A DNA stretch of 64,000 bases from assembly GCA_037577475.1 (NCBI GenBank), contig CM075194.1:6995992-7059991 (forward strand). Direction: 5' to 3'. Under the pieces are notes generated by a model. The model made no database searches. It saw nothing but the letters and a program-made list of their open reading frames with translations, and had not been told where the DNA came from. This document shows, one piece after another, positions 46,251-60,800 of the stretch. Within the stretch, counting starts at the first letter, position 1. Each line of letters opens with the position of its first letter. A program made the position numbers and the translations under genes. Origin of the DNA: Chaunax sp. Z400 (taxonomy: Eukaryota > Chordata > Actinopteri > Lophiiformes > Chaunacidae).

Positions 46251-49200
46251 CTGGTGGGCGACAACAGTATGACAGCAGAACTGCGACAGAAAAGAAGCCA
46301 TGTGTAAGTAAGAACTCACCGCTCTTGACTCGGGGTTACCTTGTTTTGAGGCTTCTCGGAGTCATACTCTCCCTCCTGCATGGCGGTGGCCATCTTGTTC
46401 ATGGTTGCGATGACAATGCCGCAGGACTGCCGCAAACACTCGTAAGGGTTGGCGCCCTGGGATCCATAAATCTGAAAATGATGGTGTGCTTGTCAATAAC
46501 CAGAACTTTTCTACACATCACAGCTGGTCTCTGCAGTAAATCTTCCATTATGGACATTATTATAAATGTATATAAATGAAAAGAACAGTCCACATCTTCT
46601 TCAGTTGTTTAGAATTCTGCAACGCTGTTCTACTATGAAGCTCCAGAAATGACTGACTGAGTTTAAATTTTCGGGTGAACTGTCCCTTTAAGGCTCTGAA
46701 CACAAGCAACCTGCCAGTGGGTTTTGCTTATAATTAAGTTAGGACAATAATAATTAGATTCTGACACATAAATATTGTAGCCCTGTGAGAGACTATAATT
46801 GAACCTCTTGTCCATTACATTCATGTAAAGATTATGTTTTTAGTTTTGGATTTGTCTTTGTTGGGCAGAGATAGCTTGTTCTTTTTGTGTTATTTCTAGT
46901 ACAGATAAACATCAGTATCATTGATTATACCTGCTCTCCTGCCTTGAACGCCACATCCTCCAGTTTGACGGCTGACAGCCCTTCCTGTTCACCAAGCGGC
47001 GACATCATCTGAGCTCCAGCTGCGGCCACTTCCTGCAGAACCGCCACCACCCAGGTCAGGTGTTTCCTACAGTCAGAGAGGATGTCTGACACCTGCGGGA
47101 CAAACGTCAAGTTCATCACAACCAGAGGAAGACAAAATGTTTATATTCTACTCTGTGTTTCTGAGTAAATCATTTCTTTCATCTGCAATAATGAAATAAT
47201 ACAATTATAATTCAGTAAGCCTCTGCATGCGACCTCTAATCTGAACCATAAAGTTGTCCACATCATCAGCCAAGAGGACTGGTTTGCCATGGTTACCTTT
47301 TGTCCAAAGTTGAGAGCGGCTGGGATGCCCGGAGCGTCGGTTCCAGGCATCCTGCGGCGAATCTTCTTACAGAACTGTCGGATATCGCTGCAGGACGTCT
47401 CCAGGTCCTTCAGCAGCACGGCGAGGTCGGCCTTCTCCTGACCCGCGTGCAGGAACGCCCGGAGGCGACCGACCTCCACCGCCATGCAGTCCAAGGCACT
47501 CTGGGTAAACTGTACGCGGACACAGGTGATGAACAGGTGGTGCTCAAAAGGTGATTCTACTTGATATTACAGACTGTCACAGCCTGTTTGAGGATGTTTG
47601 TACTCACTCTGATGTGATCAGCCAGCTGCATGGTGCAGTCCTCATTCTGATCTGCCAGGTGGATGCTGTACAGGTGCTGAAGAAAGAGTCATGTAGAGAA
47701 GTATTTATCGACATACAGGCTGAACGTGTCTTTTCAACAATGTACTTTCAATGCACTTTCTACCTCATTAAACATTTATAAATCAATTATTAGGTATTTT
47801 AAATTCAGAATCCATGTTTACTATCTGACTGTCTGTCTCCTTTCCAGGCTTTGCTGGTGCATTACAGCATATTCTGGTAAACTGATGCCACCTTTAAATC
47901 AGAGGAAGAGTAGGAAACCCAGTGGCAGGACTGTCATACAATACATCCGATGTATTTTCCTAAACACTTTATCTTGACCTCGATGGAAAACATCACGAGG
48001 TCAAGGAATGACGCGAAGGAGAATTCATAAGGGGCTCTTCTCCTTTCTCCTCCGTCCTCCTGCCTGTGACCCAGAAATCAATCTCAGTGCTCCATCTTGA
48101 AGGATGTCTCGATTCCTAAAATGTCTCTCGAGGAGGGAGGAGAGGCTTTCCAGAGGAGCCACGGGTGACGATGCATTCTCTGCGGCATCCATGATGTATA
48201 AAAGAGGCATGACACAAACCGCCTCAGGAGCAGGACTTCACTAATGTTTACAATGGACAGATGAGGCTGAGGTGCTACACATTATATTTAATTATCATCG
48301 CTTTAAAACGGCGGCTCTGATGTACGGATTTTGTTTTTAAAACTATAAAACTATTTAAAACTAAACCTGGAGAGGTGGACCTGAACACCATGTATCATCT
48401 TCATGTTATTATGTTAGATTTACCTTATATATTCTTCTATAACAGCATATGTTGTGTACCTGATAGTATTTAATGGCCTTGGTCAGCGGCTCCACGTTCA
48501 CCGTCTCGTCCAGCTGGTCTTTGTGCAGCAGGTCGATGAGGAAATCCAGAGAGCGCTCGTGGACGCTCATCTCCAGGTACAGAGAGCCGATCTTCTTGTA
48601 GACGTCCACGCTGCACTGAAACAGAGCTCTGACACACAAACAAAGGAGGGTTAGTAAAGTCAACTGAGCTGCATTTCTCACAACTTTAAGATGTGTAAAA
48701 TACGTCCAGTCAAATCCAGTGGCACGAAAATCCAAGTATTCCTCCAAAGAAACCATTCTGTGAAATCAGGAACTAGTGGTGCATTCACGTGCTCCTTGGA
48801 CGGTTCCATTTCCCTGAGTTGGGAAGTCGTTTTTTTCCGATTTTGGTGCGTTCGTGAGCTTTTAAGTCGTGATGTGGGAGCAACATTTTAATGCTCATAT
48901 TGTCTAAACAACATGTTGATAGCAGTTTGATGACTGAAGGTTTATGTTACATAGTCATTTTGTCCCAGACTGGTTGCTGCACCATTATGTTCCATAAAAC
49001 ACTAAAATATGACTTTATCTAACCTGTAATCAGGGTTTATCCTAATAAATAAAATAAAATGAAAAATGAATAATCCTGTCTGTCATCTCTCTGGCCGTGG
49101 TTAAACGTACTGCTCATATTTATGCAGTGTGGCCTGCAGCAGACTGAGCGAGTAGACCAAACCACCGGCGAAGCTCAGCTGCTCCCCGACGGCTCCCTTC

Positions 49201-52200
49201 AGGCCCGCTCGTTCCACACAGTTCTCATTCAGGTCGAACTTCTCCTGAGCCTGTTTGCTGATCAGCTCGGCCTGCAGACACACATAAAACACACATCGTA
49301 CAGAACGCCCCCTCTTCATCTGTCGGAGGAAATGTGGTTAAAAAAACTAGATAACCTTGCAGATGAGCCTGGGGATGAGCAGCAGCACCAGGATGCAGTC
49401 GTGGTCTCCGCCATGACGAAGGAAGGACTCAGGCATGAAGGAGGTCAGGAGAGAAACGTGTCTGTTGGCCTGACCCACCTCCATCTTCCTCAGCTCCATC
49501 TCAATGGCCTGGACACAAACACGTAATTCTGTTTTCATTACATACACTTGGATTTATGTTGTGAAGACTTACCATAACCTTAACCAAAACTGCCGAACCC
49601 TGATCATTAAACTTAAGCGTAACATTAAACCTAAAACCCTATAAATGAATGATTTACATTGACAGTAATTATACAGTACAGACCCCGAGTTTCAAAATCT
49701 AATTGAGGTGCAAACTTAACTTTTACTTTACAACCTCTAAACCCAAAGAAATCCAACAGAGAGATTAAAAAAAGGACATTCAGACTGAAATTGAATCACA
49801 CTTAACGTCATTCTACTGAGAACTCCTCACTATTCAAAGAGCTCTTATTGTCTCTGACCTTGGCGTAGGCCTTCGTCTCTGCAAACTTAATCTTGAAATC
49901 GAACATCTCTGCTGGCGGCTGCTGCTGCTGCAGCTCTGCTGAGGCCTCCTGCTGGCTGGTCAGCTCCCTGTTCACCTCCTGCAGCAAACACAGAGGAAGG
50001 ATCATAAGACTGAAACACACACGATCAAAACACGCCGCAGCTAAAAGCTGACGGTCTGCACCTGCAGGTGAGCTGTGAGCTCGCGGTATTTCTGGATGGT
50101 CTGCTGGTAATCGGCTACAGTCTCCTGCGCGGCTTCAACGCGTTTCTCGGCCTCGCGGACTCTCGCAGCTCCCAGGTCCAACATCTCCCTCAGCTCCAAC
50201 TCCGTCTCTCTGGCGTTCTCCTGCAGCTCGTCGTTCATCTCATTTATAGCTTCCTGACAGGTGGAGACACACCAACCAACAAACTCAGTCTGTTACTGGA
50301 GTCCTTTGATTATCACTAATAAAATGGTTATTTGTGTTTTCCTATGTGTTTTTAATCTGGAGATCACCTGAGGAGGAGGTGTACTAAATGAATATGCATT
50401 ATTGAAATCGTAGTATGCCAAGAGCAATTTGTTCTTATCGAGCTCGGCTTAACCATCAAAACAGTGACTCGATGATTGCAGTTATTATAAACAGTGGATG
50501 GGACAGTACATACGGATTAACGACCATGACTCGAATAATGAAATTAATCAGCAATCTGTGGCGACGTTCCAGTTTATTTTCACTCACCAGATCAGTGACC
50601 GTCTCTCTCAGCTCCCTGACTTTCTCCTCCAGGTCCAGGTTCCTCTCCGTCAGCATCTCCACCATCTCCTCCGCCCCCAAGGCTGCATCCACCTGCCATG
50701 GAAGAATTATTTGTCTCTTTTAAAGTTCGGATTCTAACATGAAAAATTAAATTGTAAAAAGAGGCTCATTTATGTGACCGTAGAGCAGCGGCAACTCTGC
50801 CGATCAAAGTTTTGAACAAACTGTGTGATAAAAAAAAATCTGACACCCTGACCTGTTCTTTCAGCTCGTCGACCATCTTTTCTGCCACCGTCATCTCTTC
50901 CTGTAGTTTTTCTTTCTGGCTCCTCAGAGCATCCAGCTCCACGTTCTTCTTCTCCATCTGCTTCTGCAACTTCAAGTGTTCCTGCTTCTCTGATGCCGAC
51001 AGGTCCCGCATCCTGACACGCAGGAAAAATACACCATTCAGGTCTAGATGACAACCCAGCCTTGTGCAGGGACTAAATTAATTACCTTGATCCTTGACCT
51101 TTCTTATCTCTATTTATTATCAACTTTATTCATGCAAAATGACTTTTCCTGGCTTTCCTGCAGGGTGAAGCTTCCAGTTAAGGAAATGTCGACACACTTA
51201 CCTGACCAGTGCTTCCTTTAGTCTGCCATTCTGCTCCTCCAGCTGTTTGACATGGTAACTGGAGGCAGCACCATCCGAACCTGGGAGAAACCCCAAAAAC
51301 ACGAATGAGCTCTACAGGATTAATGAAACAAATAGCGTCTCTCCGACATGCTGCAGTTGGAAAGAAAAAGCACTGATAAATCAGCCCCCATCATAACGCA
51401 CTCAGAGGTCACTGACACTGGCACTGCCAGCTCTGCACCATTTCAACATTTTATTCACACTGTAACCCAACAAATGTGTGCTCCTGTGCTGCTTAACAGT
51501 TGAAAAGACTTTAAAGAGATCATGAAAACATTGTTTCTGCGTCTTGGCAGCACCTTTCTCCTCAATCTCGTGTTTGAGGATCTCCAGATCCATGGTGAGC
51601 TCGTCCACTCTCTCCTTGAGGGAGTCGACCTCCAGCTGCAGAGACTCGGCCCTCTCCTCGGCCATCTCCTTATCCAGCGTGGCCATCTCGATCGCATCCG
51701 CAGTGTCTGACATCTCCTCCATGTAATGCTCCTTTGCCTCCAGGGCCTCTTTTGCCTCCTAAACAGAGAAACATGTAGTGATGTACGGATATCATCGTAA
51801 TGCTAGCTTTAAAATCTTTTTCTCAATATGAATATAAATATTCTGTTCATTTACTCGTGTCATCGTCTTATATTAGATGAAATAATAACTCCTCCAGCTG
51901 ACAACTGTTTTATTTTTGGATGAAAAACATGATTACTTGTATTTGGTTATATAAAATGGTCAAATTTAAAAACAATTATATCAGTAAACAAAACAAAAAT
52001 GAAAAATTATTATTATTATTTATAAATTATTAATAAGTGCCATTAAAAAGTATATAACTCATTATATTAGATATTCATGAGTACATAAGCAAGGATTTAT
52101 CGTGTGTCTACTCGCCCACCCATTTGTCTGATGCTCCTTACCCTCTTGGCCTCTTTGAGTTGTTTCTGCAGCTCCGCCTGCTGCTCCTGCATCTTGGTCT

Positions 52201-55200
52201 TCCACTCCTGCAGCTGCTCCAGCTGGATCTTGTGCTTCTCCAGCTCCTTCAGCTTGGCCTTGTCCTCCGTCCGCTTCATCTTCAGCGTCTCCAGCTTCTC
52301 CTCCAGGTCCTTCACCTGACCACGCAGGGCCTCCTCCTCCTGGGCACAGGACACACGGAGGAGACAAGAGGACGGAGGATAATGAAAGGATGAGAAAGGT
52401 TCATCTTTGAAAATACAGGATTGGCGATGAGGACAAACGAGAGGAAAGAGAGAGATTTAAAGGAGCAGTTCACCCAAAAATTAAAATTCAGTCATTATCT
52501 ACTGGGCTTATGATATATATACATACATATACTAAACATATACTATACATATGAGCTGTATACGGTAGTTTTATGTTTGTTTTAAGTTTTAAAACAATGC
52601 ACATCCTCTTAAGATGTTCAAGCCAATGCTGCTAAACTGTTTTGCTGTAAAGCGTCAGACTTCCATGGAGGCGATGGTGTGAGTAGATAACGACTGAATT
52701 TTCATTTATGGTGTAAAATATTCCTTTTGTTACTCTCAACACGTCACCGGTGCAGGATAATGAAACAATCTGTTAAAACAGAGAAAGCGCTGTGAGACAC
52801 TAAAAGCTCCAGCCCTACTCTATTACTTCAGTTTTTTACTCTGTCATGTTTCTTTAATTGGTTTGCTTTCATGATTCCTCAGTGAATAATGAAGGCAATC
52901 GATCAGTGGAAAAGCTCTGGATGGCAGCACTTTTCTCTTTTTCTGTGTTAGGAAGCTTTCATTTCATTTGCCATGCAGTGACTCCACCTGTGGAGAGGAG
53001 AAAGTCAGCGTCACGACACACACAAGCCTCGTTAGGTAGGACACACTTCTACGATACACTCAAAATATATATTGTGCCGAAAACATTGACTGAAAGTATT
53101 TTAATTTTAATGTTATGTTTTTTCTATCATGTTGGGTCAATGTGAATAAAATAAATAGCTACAGTATAATTCATTACAGCAGACAAACTCATTTAAAATG
53201 CATTACTTTTATCAATAATACTTGAATAATAAACAGTTGAATAAACACATAAGGTTCATACTTAAGTTGGTATTAATTGATTCTAATCACACTAAGTTAG
53301 TTGACTGTAAGTGATATAAAAGCATTTCATTAAATTTGACCCTTCTGTAATGAATTTCGATAAAAATCGTATAGATTAAAATATTTTAAGTCGATGTTTG
53401 GTGCACCGTTCGAATCTAAACACACACATAATCACACACCATCTAACAGATAATAAATTACATTCCTTGTTGCAGAAATCCTGCCTGTTAGCAGAGCCAC
53501 CTCACACACCAATTAAAGAGCAGAAGTCACACTTCTGAGTGAAAACACCACTTCAATATCATCACCTCACGCCACACCACTGCACCTGTGTTTCCATAGT
53601 GACGTCCTCCTGAGGGGGTTAAATATATGCAATAGACTGATTAGGACCCCCTTAAAAATGAAACCCCAAACGGTTGCTGACTTTTACAAAAATGTTAAAA
53701 TGATAATCCCTGATGTTTGAATAAAAATGAACATGCATGTTGCTTCTCTCTATTGACAGATTCAAGATGTTCCCACTTCATTATTAATGAGGAATTCCCA
53801 GACAATTGAGACATTTTACTGGTTCGAAGTTGACATGGACTGGTTCTTAATAATGATTAATCGACAGTGTGCTGCAGAACTAACCACTTCACCCACACTT
53901 CCTCTTGAGCTGCACAAAAACACTCGTCTGAGTCTGTTCTTCAGGAACAAAAATATCACTTCATAACAAAATCAGGACACTGAATGTTTATTGAGTGTGG
54001 TGTCCCTCAGAGCTTAATCCTGGGACCACTCTGTCATTGTGTCAATGCTACGAATGCTCTCCAGGATGCATTAATTTCATAAATCTAAGGATGACTCAGG
54101 ATTTAAGGAACTCCTACTCTTAAGATTGCTTTCAGTTAAGGAGCTTTTTGGTGTTTTACCAACTATTTAAAGAAGAACGGGAGCTTCACGCTCATCCTTG
54201 TAAGTAGAAGAAGCTCCAGATCACTAACTCCCAGCAGAACAGAGTGTGTGGGTAGAGCATGTAATCACCCCTAGTTGCAAGTCAACTTCCGTACAGTTTG
54301 ATATCAAATTAGAAAGAATTATTTAAGTAGAATAAATTTGCCTTGTAATTACCCTGCCTCATATCCAATGCATGCTGGGATAGTTTCCAGCCACCTGTGA
54401 CCATGAAGACGAGAAGTTATTAAGGAAATTAGTGGACAGATGGGATACATAACTAAAAATGTGCTACATTATAAATTATGACCAAATATTTGTGTTTTGA
54501 CCCTTTATTAGAGTGGAATTTTTGTTTTTATTTGTTGCCTTATGTATTGTAAGATATCAGTCAGGGCCTCTGGGCAAAGCAAAGCAAACGTCACATCTGA
54601 TTTAACTCTTCTTTCACTGTGGCTTATGCACTGAGCCCAAAGACGTCATAGTTGTTAGCTCAAATAATCAAGTGATTATGTAATAATTGTGACAGGCCTA
54701 GTGCAAACAAGCTCAACGATATCTGCCACCCATCCATTTTAATTACAGACACGTAGTTACTGGTTTTCATGTATCCACATAACTGGTTTCCAACTTGCAT
54801 TTAATTCACTGACAAGCAGCCGTTTCCTGTTCACAGTCTGTGTTCTGATTGATGTTGGCTGCAGTGTGAACTACAGCATGATAATGTAAGCTGATACCGA
54901 CCTTGCTGGGGACAGCGGCCGGAGGGTTTCCAGGGGAGTGGAGGGTAGGGATGACAGGAGCAGCCAGAGGGGTCTGGGCCGGCGTGCTGGGCTCGCTGCT
55001 GCTCATCTCTCCAGCAGAGGCTGAGGCCGAGCCGGACGGAGCCCCCTTCCCACCGCCGCCTGCAGGTCGGCTGGGCTGCTGAGGAAAGAGGGAAAAAGTA
55101 ACGAGATAGTGTTCAATGCCTAAATTGGTCCAAATGGCTGCCTGATGGCGGCTGTAATGGAGGTCGATCACTGAGTGATGTCACTGAATATGTGTGCATG

Positions 55201-57888
55201 CACATATGTATCTGGTAACATGGCTTTGACTTTATGCAGAATACAGTCACGTTGAAAAGAAACCATTTCAGCATTTTTATTAATTCTGCATAAACTACCT
55301 GTCAGATATTCATGAAACTTGTTAAGATTAGATTAATAATTGGAACTTGAATTAGGCTTTTCTGATAACAGTCAGACAAACAACAACAACAAACCAACGG
55401 CGGCAAAAATATAACTTCCTTATTATTTGCTCATTTTAGACTAGTAAAAACCTCGGAGCTCCTCCATGACAGCCACAGACTTGATTTAGGATGCAAATTA
55501 AAACCTACAACAGAAAAATTTTCAATAAAACCAAAATAATAAAGTAAACAAAGTATTGAATTTGCTGAAACAAAAAAAGGATAAACAAATACACCTACAG
55601 AAGAAACATAAGAAAATTGAGAAAAGAAAACCAAATGTTGAACACATTCAGTATTTGTGCTGTAAATATGTGAAGATGTCCAAATGAACAACAAACAGCC
55701 ATGTAAACACAGAAATGTTGATGATATTAAAAAATTATATTCCTCTAATGACAATAAAATGGATTTCATGTCTGGATTTGGCAACACTCTCACACACACA
55801 CACTCTGCTGTAAAGCAAACACTCAAAATGATTCCACATGACAGAAATGGGAGGCCATGAAGGTTTTGAAGACTGGGCTCACCTTGGGCCTTCTAGCCGT
55901 GGTCTGAGGAGCAAAGGGAGGAGAAAAAGAGGAGGAGAGGGAGTGGGAAAGGTCAAAGGGCAGAAGAGGAGGAGAGGAGGGAAGGAAACAAACATCCAGG
56001 GTTAGCGATCGAGGGCGGAGTTCATATGAAACTGGATTTCACAGACAAAAGGACAAAATGGGACGATGAACGTTTTAACATGGATTCTTTACTGACGATA
56101 AAAACGTCTGAGAATGAATCTGCAAATCTGAGTGGTTTTCTTGCTGATCATCCCCAGGGCCTCATCTCTTCCAGCCATGTGACCAAAACCTTCAGTAACA
56201 ACATGGACACCGTGACTGGTACTGTACGGCTGCTGGCGCCTAAATGACTGCATTGTGTCTCAGGGGACACAGCAGAGCTTCATCTGAGACTGTCCTCACA
56301 CTGTGGACGGCGCTGTGACTACAGCTTGTTATCCTGCTACGCTGCATGTCCACCAAACCTGGGTTACTTTGTTTTTCATTCAAACCCAACACTTCTATTT
56401 TAAAATATTCTCAAGTAAAAAATCAGCTTTGCTATTTTTGGTCGATTTTGTTGATTGGTATATAAAAAAGTTGCTGTTTAGTTTTCATTTTAATCAACTT
56501 ATAAATTAGCTAATTGTCGCTTGCTCAGTTGCCATGAATTTGTCCAGTAGATGTTTAAATCATCGCTATTTTGTTTGATTATTTATAAGTTGTTTTTCAA
56601 CATTTTACCAAATGACACAAATATATACTGAACTGATTTCCAAGAAACTTTGTGGCCCTAAATAAGAGAAAGAAATCTGAAGGAATGACTCTGTTTAGAC
56701 TCCTGTAATTATTCATTAATTGACACATATATTACATTATATTATATTATATTATATTATATTATACGATATTATATTATTGATTCATCATCATTCATCA
56801 TCCAGACCTGCTCTTTTGGAAAGTGCCATGAGATAACTATTAATGTGATTTGGTGCTACATGAATACAATTGACTCGACATTCATTCATTTTTGGAAAAT
56901 TTGCACTCAAAATTCTATACTTTTCCCCCTAAGACAAATTGCACATTTTTAAATGTTCAGTAAAATGGATTATGTTAATTAGCAGTTCATTGGAACTATT
57001 CATTGTAAGTGAAACTGATTTACTTACAATCAGTCAATAGTGCCAATTTATTTATATTCTTTCCAGGAAACTAGGTCATCATCAGGAGATGGAGAGGAAT
57101 TTATATGAATAATCACCAAGTTGAGTCAGAACATTTTATACAACATATACTTTGATTATATGATGACTGAACTAGAGAGAAGATTGTTCTCTTAGCTATT
57201 AAAGAAGAATTTAACCCAGATCTGTGCAACCTTGACCCTTTTCTCGTCTACTTTTCTCCTTCTCCTCCTGTCCTTTGCACGCTCTCTGGTTCAGCTGGGG
57301 CACGGCCCTCGCTTTGGCTAGTTATCGTTCTAAATTGGATTAGGGCTGGACCATTCAGCAGACATTAGCCCGAGCTAACAGCTGTACCAAATAGGAGCTG
57401 ACAGGCTTCTTAAGCCATTGTATGGTGCTGCTGTAGACATGAGAACAGCCTGTACTGAAATCACATCAGCCTCTTTGCTACATCGGCAGCCAAGAGTGAA
57501 ATCACTTGATTCTCCCCTGAAGACAAAAATCATTGACCTCACAAAAAGCTGTGGAAGCCATGACTTGTGCAGGCTGAGCAAATAAAGGATGGACACAGAA
57601 ATACAACTGAATAAGCTACTTCGCACACATGTAAAGGCATGAAATAATTAGCAAAAGTCAATAATGAGGGGAAAATAAACAGCATGGCCAAGTTGCTCTA
57701 CTTTGACACTGAGAGCATCAATAGAAAAAAAAAAGGGAAATTCCCACCAAAATAAAATGAGCAACAACTGAAACTTCCAAGCATCTCTGCCGACGAAACA
57801 AATGGATGGTGACAACAACGACAGCAACAGATAAGGACGATCATTTGGAGTTCTGTACCTTCCGTGGTGCAGGAGTCTGTCTCATCAT
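42317..57888 (-). CDS. dctn1: p135-type dctn1 isoform without CAP-Gly
   Basis: Directly upstream of exon 57859-57876 the minus strand reads ATG ATG AGA CAG in frame, giving MMRQTPAPRK. Mammalian p135, the brain-enriched isoform, begins MMRQ in the same position as I remember it. Starting at 57888 and using the same downstream exons, the product is 1,130 residues. It would enter dynactin through coiled coil 1 but lack CAP-Gly microtubule binding and the first two basic segments. The 5' UTR would run upstream through a (TG)n tract, and its promoter is unmapped. Conservation of MMRQ, and not just the presence of an ATG, is the main support. Confidence 0.75.
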
Positions 57889-60800
57889 ATTTGCAAGAGA
57901 AGAAGACACACACACACACACACACAACACAGTCACCGAGAAATACACACAAACGCACACACAGGAAGGTGATAAAACAGGTAAAGATGCTCGATCCACA
58001 GACACCGGCTTTAGGACAAGCAGCTGAAGCTGAGGCAGCCACTCAGGCTGGGAAGCTGCAATGGTGCAAATGGAGGCAGTGATATTTTTCCCCCAGACTC
58101 CCACCTCCCTGCGAGCTTCCGTCCCTTCCTCCTGCTATCGTCCTCCTTTATGTCCTTCTCTCATAATCCATTTGGCGGAGCCCTCAGTCGGTGCCTCCCT
58201 TCCCTTTCTGCTCCGATTACGACTCTGACATCTTGCTGCCGCGAGCCTCCGACCTGCTGCTGTTCACAGGCGATGTCTTACCTCCCCTAACCTTCCTCCT
58301 CTCCCCTCCCCTTCGCCCCCCCCCTCCCCTCCCCCTCCCCCCAAGCTTCTCGCTCTGCGTTATTGGGATTTGTCAGCCCAGCCAAAGCCCCGCTCATGCA
58401 TTACATCACAGTGCACCCTCCTCTCTCTTCTTCCTCCCCATGCTTGCTGCGGCTCACCCACCCATCATCACCTCCACCACAGACAGACAGGGAGGGGAGG
58501 GATGGGTGAGACTGTGTGTGTGAAGCGGTGACTGGGGGCAGACAGAGGAGGGGATGTGAGAGAGAGAGGAGGGCGGGGCTGGAAACGGAGGAGAGAAGGG
58601 GAAATCAGGCGCAACGCTGATGCAAGCCTCTCTTGTCTCCTAGCAACACTCTCTAAGACCTCATAAGGGCTCATTAAAATGAGACAAAAACAATGAGGAT
58701 CAGGAAGAGGTGACACCTGATCTGAATAACAAATTAAACAGATTTAAGGTATTTATTTTCCTTTTTTTTGCATTTTCTGTACAAAAATGCACAGAAGGAT
58801 ATAAAGTTATCAGAAATAATTACTTTTAGTGAATTTTTAGGGATGCTTGCTTCTTATTGTTTGCTTTTACATAAAGTAAAACACTTCAACACTGGAACAA
58901 TGGTCTTGCCATAAAACTGGACTGTCTATGCTGTAGAAAGGGAACTAAAATAGCACAAATCCTTGGTAAATGGGTTAAACACAGAGAATAGGACCCAGCA
59001 GGATTAAGACTATAACAAATCATTTTGTCTGAGCTTCAGACACAATATGGATTGTGACAAAATGAGTGTTTTAATAGGTCAGTTCCTTCCTTAACAGTCG
59101 TTTGAGTAGCTATCATAATATCTTCCTCAGCTCCACTAATCTGCTTCTCTGCACCGGAGGCTCAGCAGGAAGAGAGAGCGATGTCAGAGGATTCAGTGGG
59201 AATTCTCTGATTAGCTGTGAGCATTAAACCTGAAATACTTTCACATCGTGGGCTTCTGAATAATTTGAGGCTGATGCGATGAAACGAAATGAGGCTTACG
59301 CTTTAGTAAATACAAACAGATTATAGTGAGAAAGATAGCAGGACTTCAGAGTCCGGGCTGCTGAAGCAGAAATAAAAAGTGTTTACGCGTATCCATTACA
59401 GAGGAGCAGAGGCCGGGATCTGTCCTGTTGAAATATTAAACACCTTTCTCAGTAATCCCCTCACTTTCTGTCAACCGCACGGACTAAGTGCTGCCCTGAG
59501 AGCACACCCACTGCTGAGGTGATGGGTGTGAGACACACACAGACAAGAGAGGATGATGGGATGGGTGGAGATGTATCGAGTTCCTGCTCTCCCAGCGCAC
59601 ACAGAGAGGAGCGCTGCCTCTGAGGTCACTGCTCTGCAGCCTCCAGCAGGAAACACAGGGGATATAGAATTACGGCCCTGATGCATTAACACAAGCCAAA
59701 CACACTCAGCTTGCACAGCCCCGGACAAAACGATGACTATTATTATATTATATTATTATAGAAAGACGTCATGTAGTGAGGAAGGACAGCAGCAAGTATA
59801 ACATTCAGGCATATTATTTGAAAGTTTAGTTTTCTTAATGTGCCTTATCGCCTCCAGTAGGAGGATTAGGTAGGATTTCACTCATGTCCTTTTGTTTTTG
59901 GTAGATTCATCCATTAAATTCTCATGTCAATCTTTGAATTGTTGTTTCCACTTTCTTCGACATTTTCCTTAATTATGTTAAAACTACTCAACTACGTTCC
60001 ACCAAACTCTGTGGAGGGTTAGGGTATGGGTCAGACATGTGGAGGGTTGTTCAGCCTTGGTGGGCGTGTGCACTTTAGTTCTTCTGCTCTTTAATATCAC
60101 TCTTTGTATGTAAGATACAAAAATACAACACTACTCATCACAAAATATCAGCTCTCTATCAAGGTAACTATGGTAAATATGATTTTATAGTTAATGCATT
60201 GATATTACATTGATTTACAGAGTACTTATATTTTTTTCCCATTTAATACCATCACATTGTGGCTCCATAGAAAAAGGCAGCATGTTCCAATTCTTCATAA
60301 TGTAGATTCTTAACACCTGGATACGGTCGCTTTCATCCGGAGGACTAGTCATTTCACTTTTGGGGAGAGCTATTCCATTTAGAGAATAGTCATTAATATT
60401 TTCCATTGTTCATGACTTCAGTCGGCCCCCACAGATACATTTCTGTCTCGTATGCATCATCTATTCCCTGCATGTTGTGAAACTAATGTGAGATTCAATA
60501 CAAACAACCCTCAGTTAAATAAATGGAGAACATTAAGCATTAAGGGTTGAGACTAAACAGAGCTCCTGACGTCATCCTGCTGAGAGGAGAAGCAGAGCAG
60601 GAGAGGATCGAGTAGAACCGGGCTGACAAGAAATCCATTCTCTGCAGGTCTCCATCACAATCTGACATTTTTACAGCGCAGCAGAGGAACGCCTGCAAGT
60701 ATGACTCAGCGAAGGATGCTTGTTAAAGAGCATTGGACTGTAAGCAGGGATCTGGTGATGAATCCCTACGAAAATGTCAAAATATATCATAACATATTGA

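Larger units (their letters stand above)
46340..49508 (-). other. dctn1: dctn1 intercoil domain exons
   Basis: Exons 49356-49508, 49111-49271, 48460-48628, 47608-47676, 47297-47500, 46931-47092 and 46340-46471 encode about 350 mostly alpha-helical residues between the two coiled coils. Markers are HDCILVLLLIPRLICK, LVYSLSLLQATLHKYE and ANPYECLRQSCGIV. Confidence 0.92.
57889..58700 (-). promoter_or_regulatory. dctn1: candidate p135 promoter and 5' UTR
   Basis: This stretch upstream of the MMRQ start is richer in G+C than the surrounding intron. It carries a (CA)n/(TG)n tract at 57905-57925, a long C-rich tract on the plus strand at 58301-58342 (G-rich on the dctn1 strand) and CpG-bearing sequence at 58170-58260. 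No TATA box was identified. An internal promoter is required for p135, and this is the most promoter-like part of the intron, but there is no direct transcript evidence here. Confidence 0.4.

Noticed and set aside
55431..55826. 131-codon minus-strand frame in a dctn1 intron
   Set aside because: AT-rich intron sequence, hydrophobic by composition, with no match to dctn1 and no splice continuity.
57698..58042. 114-codon Cys/Val-rich minus-strand frame
   Set aside because: It comes from translating the (TG)n tract in the wrong frame. The real frame here is MMRQTPAPRK.
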